From NCBI GenBank assembly GCA_011799875.1, contig CM022303.1, positions 728,582,340 to 728,646,339 of the forward strand: a stretch of 64,000 nt of DNA, written 5' to 3'. Positions 59,478 to 64,000 of the stretch are shown in pieces (the first letter of the stretch is position 1; each line of letters opens with the position of its first letter). Source of the DNA: Thinopyrum elongatum (Eukaryota > Streptophyta > Magnoliopsida > Poales > Poaceae). The position numbers and the translations under genes were made by a program. Below the pieces are notes generated by a model, which was not told where the DNA came from, made no database searches, and worked only from the letters and a program-made list of their open reading frames with translations.

Positions 59478-61244
59478 CCTCTGTTAACTTAACTGAGTTA
59501 ATTTAGACTAACAGAGGGTTAATTAGAGGGTGGGCCCCTCATGTCAGTGTCTGAACAGATTAACTAATCAGTTTTATTTATAAATTCGTTTAATTAGATT
59601 AATTAACCGAGAGGGCCCACATGTCAGCCTCTGTGGTGAACAGTAATGGCGTTGACCAGAGTCAACGAAGTCAACTGAAGCGCTGCGGCCCACCAGCAGC
59701 CTCACAGAGGTGGGGCCCACCTGTGCCACATCAGCGGCGGCCCCGGAGCGACGCCGGCGATGTCAAAACACGGCGGCGACGCACTGGAGTCATCGGAATT
59801 CGTCTACAGGGCGCCGTTGGGCGCGCGCGACCCCGCGTTCGAATGGGCGGAGCAAGCCGCATCGATCTGCGGTGGTGGCGAAAGCTGCGGTGGCCGGAAT
59901 CGTCGGTGGCGAGCTCGTGAGCGGGCGCCGGAGTTCGGGTGTCGGCGGTTTCGGCGCTAGAGAGCGCGGCGAGTGACGTGTGAGGTATCATTCGAACGAG
60001 CGGACGAAACCGCGTCGAACGGTGGTGGCGCTGGACCAAATGGTCACCGGAAAAGTGGCCGGCGACGAGCTTTGGCGGCAGCGCGCTCGGGTGGTTGATG
60101 GAAACGTTGCTAGCGCGTGCAGCAGCTCGATTCAGAGGGCTAGTCGTGAGCTACGCGCCGCGGTGGGTGCGAAGGACATGGCCTCGAGGCCGTTAGATCA
60201 CCGGAGACTCGTCGGCGGCGAGCTCCACGGAGGTGAGCTCGGGCACTTGTGGAACGACGTCTACGGCAAGCCGGAGCGAGAAAATAGAGTGGGGAGGAGC
60301 TGTGGCTCACCGTGCGGTCAAGACAGACCCGCGACGGATTAGTAGCAGCAGTGTGCGACGCTGGAGTCGAAGGAGAACGCCGGCGATCCGAGGAAGAAGA
60401 TGAAGTCGATCCCGAGCGCGTGGTCGCTCCCGAGCTTGAAAACCATGGGTAGCCGAGGCAGGGGAGCGAGACGGAGCTGCAGGACGTCTTGGCGAAGCGA
60501 ATGGGTGATGGTGGCCGCGTCTGCGAGCAGGGCGCGACGGCGACCGCGTCGGCGTCGACGGAACCAGAGAGGGAGAGCAAGGGGGAAAGGGGGAGGAGTG
60601 ACGGGGAGCGAGGGGAGATGAATCGGGAGGCTCGGCCTTATCCCCTCGCTGGCGGAGCGTCGGTGGCGTCGGCGTGTCGCCGCGCGAGCGGCGCGCGTGC
60701 GCTCGGCCATGGAGGAGACGACACGCGAGGGAGAGAGAAGGTAATGGGCCTGGTGGGCTGGTCCAGGGGCACTGTGCACTTAGGCCCAGTGCACAGTGCC
60801 TCGTTTCATTTGTCTTATTTCTGTTTTCTATTTTCTTTATTTATTTTCTGTTTTGCAATAGTTAGGACACTTGTGCACTTTTTGTAAAAGTGAGAGTTGA
60901 CCCAAATATTGATATGCAATATTAGCCTTTACCAAAAACTGGTTTGAGCCAAATTTGGATTATATTTGAATTTGAAATGAATTTAATATGGTTATTTTGG
61001 TACTATTTCATGTGGTTTGAACCTCTTATCAAATCCAAGTATCAATGGTTATATTTTTATCAGTGCAACTGGAATATTTGCTAATTAGTGAACATTTTTC
61101 CAAAGGTGTTTGAGCAAATTTATTTTGCACTTTTGTAATTTGAGTTGATTTGCTTTGGATAACCACTATGTTTAGGCACTGCAAATGATATGACTTGGCA
61201 ATATTAGCAGTTGATCACAGTGGTAGTTACACAGGGGTGTTACA

Positions 61245-61263
61245 AGTTCTCCTCCTCTAAAAG
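61245..61263 (-). promoter_or_regulatory. Polypurine tract of the gypsy element
   Basis: Read on the element's strand, CTTTTAGAGGAGGAGAACT directly precedes the LTR's TGTAACACC. This is the expected primer position for plus-strand DNA synthesis. Confidence 0.8.
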
Positions 61264-61282
61264 AAATTCTCGTCGCGAGAAT

Positions 61283-64000
61283 TTAGGAGGTAGAAGGAAA
61301 GAGGTCGGGATATTCTTCCCGAAGATGATCCTCGCGTTCCCAAGTGGCTTCATCTTCAGTGTGGTTCGACCACTGCACTTTCAGGAACTTGGTCGTCTTC
61401 TGACGAGTTCGACGTTCAGCTTCATCAAGGATGCGGATGGGATGCTCCTTATAAGACAAGTCGTCTTGCAACTGAAGCATCTCGTGATCCACTGCGCGGT
61501 GCGGAGATTCCTTTAAGCATTTGCGAAGTTGCGACACGTGGAAGACATCATGAATATGAGAGAATTGTGGCAGCAACTCCAATTTATAAGCCACCTGTCC
61601 ACGTCTGGCAACAATGCGAAAGGGACCAATATAGCTTGGAGCTAGCTTGCCCTTGATTCCGAATCGACGGGTGCCTTTCATCGGAGTGACACGGAGATAA
61701 GCTTGATCACCTGGTTGATAAGTCAGACCCCATCGCTTGCGATCGGAATTGCTCTTCTGGCGGTCTTGAGCTGCTTTGAGATTCTCCCGGACAATTCTGA
61801 CTTGTTCTTCAGCGTGTTGAATAATGTCCGGTCCAACGAGAGGTCGTTCCCCAGTTTCTGACCAGTTCAGAGGGGTTCGACACTTACGTCCATAAAGCAC
61901 TTCGAAGGGGGCCATTTTCAAGCTGGCTTGATAACTGTTGTTATAAGAGAACTCGGCATACGGGAGGGATTCCTCCCATTTCTTACCGAAGGATATAACA
62001 CAAGCGCGGAGCATATCTTCAAGTACTTGGTTAACTCGCTCGACTTGGCCTTGGGACTGAGGATGATAAGCTGAACTCCATGTAATGTGAGTGCCCATAG
62101 CTTCTTGGAAACTTTCCCAGAACTTGGACGTGAAAAGACCGCCACGGTCCGAACTGATCGCCTTCGGAATACCGTGGAGTGAAATGATTCTAGAGATATA
62201 CAGCTCTGCTAGCTGGCTAGCAGTGATAGTCTCCTTGACAGGTAGGAAATGAGCAACCTTGGAAAGTTGATCGACGACGACAAGAATAGCGTCGTGACCT
62301 TTCTAAGACTTGCGAAGACCAGTAATGAAATCCATCTGCACTTTATCCCACTTCCATAGAGGAATAGGGAGTGGTTGAAGAATTCCAGCAGGCTTCTGAT
62401 GTTCTGCTTTCACGCGACGACATACGTCACATTCAGCAACATATCGAGCAATGTCCTGCTTCATTCTAGACCACCAGTACCTCTGTCGGAGATTGCGATA
62501 CATCTTGGTGCTACCCGGATGGATAGACAGCAGTGTATCATGAGCCTCCTTCATGACTTTGCCAGTCATCAGCTCGAAGCGAGGTATTACAATGCGGTCT
62601 CTGAAATATAATGTTCCATCTTCAGCAACTGAGAAATCCCGGTACTTATCCAGGTGAAGCTCTTTCTTCATCAAGTCAATTTCAGCATCTTTGGCTTGCG
62701 TTTCCTTAACAGCCTTTTGAAGATCTGGCTGTACCACAAGGTTATTAAGAGAACCTTGGGGAACAATTCGCAGATTCAACTGAGTCAGTTCCGCATAAAG
62801 ACGAGGTTGATCTCGCCTAACCATGAGGTTGTTGCAATATGACTTGCGGCTTAGGGCATCGGCCATTACATTAGCCTTGCCCGGGGTATATGAAATACCA
62901 CAGTCATAGTCTGTAATTGTTTCTAACCATCGTTGCTGACGGAGATTAAGATCCGGTTGAGTGAACAAGTATTTCAGACTCTGATGATCGGTATAAATCT
63001 CACATCGATTACCTAGAAGGTAATGTCGCCATAACTTTAATGCATAGATCACTGCAGCAAGTTCAAGATCATGCACTGGATAATTTTTTTCATGCAAATG
63101 CAATTGACGTGAAGCATACGCAATCACTCTTCGCTCTTGCATTAGGACACAGCCTAATCCCTGACGAGAGGCGTCGCAGTATATGACAAAGTCCTTGCGA
63201 GAATCAGGAGGAGCAAGCACTGGAGCAGAAGTAAGCTTGTCCTTGAGGGTTTGGAAACTTTCCTGACATTTGTCTGTCCACTCAAACTTAACGCCTTTGT
63301 GGAGCAGATTAGTCAGGGGCTTGGCGATCTTGGAGAAGTTCTCGACGAATCGGCGGCAATAACTGGCTAGACCGAGAAAGCTTCGGACTTGCTTGGCATT
63401 CTTCGGAGGAGTCCAGTCAAGGATAGCCTGAACACGCTCCGGGCTAACGGCAATACCGTCCTTGGAAATCACATGTCCAAGGTAGGTCACTTCGGAAAGC
63501 CAGAATTCACATTTGGAGTACTTGGCATATAACTTGTGCTCTCGAAGCCTCTCTAGAACAAGGCGAAGATGCTCAGCATGTTCTTCCTTATTCTTCGAAT
63601 ATACTAGGATATCATCCAGATATACCACGACGAACTTGTCGAGGTAATCCATGAATATATAGTTCATCAGACGTGAGAACGTAGCCGGAGCATTCGTTAG
63701 GCCAAATGACATGACAGTGTATTCATAGGAGCCATATCGAGTAACGAATGCAGTCTTTGGAATATCCTCTTCACGGACACGGATCTGGTGATAACCCAAC
63801 CTCAAGTCGAGATTTGCGAACACCGAAGATCCAACAAGTTGATCATATAAGTCATTGATCCGGGGAAGCGGATATTTATTCTGAATGGTTGCCTGGTTGA
63901 TAGGACGGTAATCTTGGACCAACCTATTCGTACCATCTTTCTTCTTGACAAAGAGAGACGGTGCTCCCCAAGCAGAGGAACTAGGGCGAATGAAACCTTT
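61283..64000 (-). pseudogene. Ty3/gypsy (Tekay-type chromovirus) pol, partial, one nonsense codon
   Basis: One frame is open from the right edge (64000) to the stop at 61283, except for TAG at 62303-62305 between RNase H/zinc finger and integrase core. Reverse transcriptase: [11 protein letters not shown] at the edge, then [33 protein letters not shown] and the catalytic [11 protein letters not shown]. RNase [54 protein letters not shown]. Integrase: [14 protein letters not shown] zinc binding and [12 protein letters not shown] before the stop; after it DAILVVVDQLSK, SSDRGGLF and QVERVNQVLEDM hold the D, D and E. The C-terminus carries a chromodomain (HPIRILDEAERRTRQ, FLKVQWSNHTEDEATWE), which targets integration to marked chromatin and defines chromoviruses. 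Gag and protease lie outside the window. The stop codon would end pol before the integrase core, so this copy is probably inactive. Confidence 0.93.

Larger units (their letters stand above)
56919..61244 (-). repeat. 3' LTR of Ty3/gypsy Tekay-type element, 4326 bp
   Basis: Bounded by TGTGACGACCCC at 56919 and GGGGTGTTACA ending at 61244, that is TG...CA with short inverted ends (TGTAACACCCC read on the element's strand). It lies immediately downstream of the polypurine tract and pol. The left flank CTTCG (56914-56918) should be the 5-bp target duplication; its partner is outside the window. The LTR is unusually long but within the range of the Tekay lineage. It includes a GC-rich segment (59620-60770), a near-perfect palindrome (59444-59477) and four GAATCACCCTCG-type repeats (58405-58608). 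The many frames in it look non-coding. Confidence 0.85.

Noticed and set aside
59621..60887. GC-rich frames of 60-146 codons on both strands in the LTR
   Set aside because: They overlap each other in several frames, have no recognisable domain, and lie within LTR boundaries; chance frames in GC-rich DNA.
1..64000. CRISPR array, phage, operon or bacterial defence system
   Set aside because: Introns, plant transposon families and grass F-box remnants show plant nuclear DNA; the tandem repeats have no spacer structure and no cas-like genes.

Overview
The window is repeat-dominated nuclear DNA of a large-genome grass, most likely a Triticeae or close relative. This rests on several things: nested CACTA (En/Spm) DNA transposons with a Ulp1-type protease exon and DUF4218/DUF4216 transposase pieces, a Tekay-type chromovirus with a 4.3-kb LTR, a decayed LINE, and two decayed grass-type F-box genes. 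There is no bacterial or viral gene organisation. I see no intact host gene, rRNA, tRNA or CRISPR.

Layout. (1) 1-7262 is CACTA copy A. It holds a minus-strand ORF1/Ulp1 pseudogene (524-4122), a long inverted repeat (4364-4876), an array of about 0.33-kb units of CTCGACC-rich and purine/pyrimidine sequence (4877-7000), and a polypyrimidine tract. (2) 7263-22130 is the only stretch not shared with the rest of the window. It has two related F-box pseudogenes (8636-9901 and 20655-21950, both minus), a degraded L1-type LINE (about 10250-12900, minus), LTR-like debris and unrecognised sequence. (3) 22131-25897 carries the terminus of a second CACTA family (terminus at 22889) and a tandem repeat of about 655 bp. 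(4) 25898-35170 is CACTA copy B with a 225-base N gap. (5) About 35210-44970 is CACTA copy C, very rich in indels. (6) 44974-50664 is an apparently identical 2.7-kb duplication at an offset of exactly 2988 bp. Each unit holds the C-terminal part of a CACTA transposase, flanking sequence and a CACTA terminus. (7) 50146-53235 is the better-preserved version of region 3. (8) 53236-56918 is CACTA copy D, with the best ORF1/Ulp1 gene, though two nonsense codons remain. (9) 56919-64000 is a minus-strand Ty3/gypsy Tekay-type element inserted in copy D's ORF1: complete 3' LTR, polypurine tract and pol, running off the right edge.

How the parts relate. The elements are nested: the gypsy element sits in CACTA D, and CACTA D sits in the CACTACAAG-type CACTA. 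ORF1/Ulp1 and transposase are the two CACTA protein genes. Neither is intact here, so any movement would need proteins from elsewhere. Copies A, B and C share diagnostic point mutations that D lacks. B and C differ from A mainly by one-base indels, so much of 22-44 kb may be imperfectly polished long-read sequence or duplicated assembly rather than independent evolution. I did not find a clearly new biological system. The best candidate for unusual biology is the long hairpin just upstream of ORF1 together with the palindromic purine/pyrimidine arrays.
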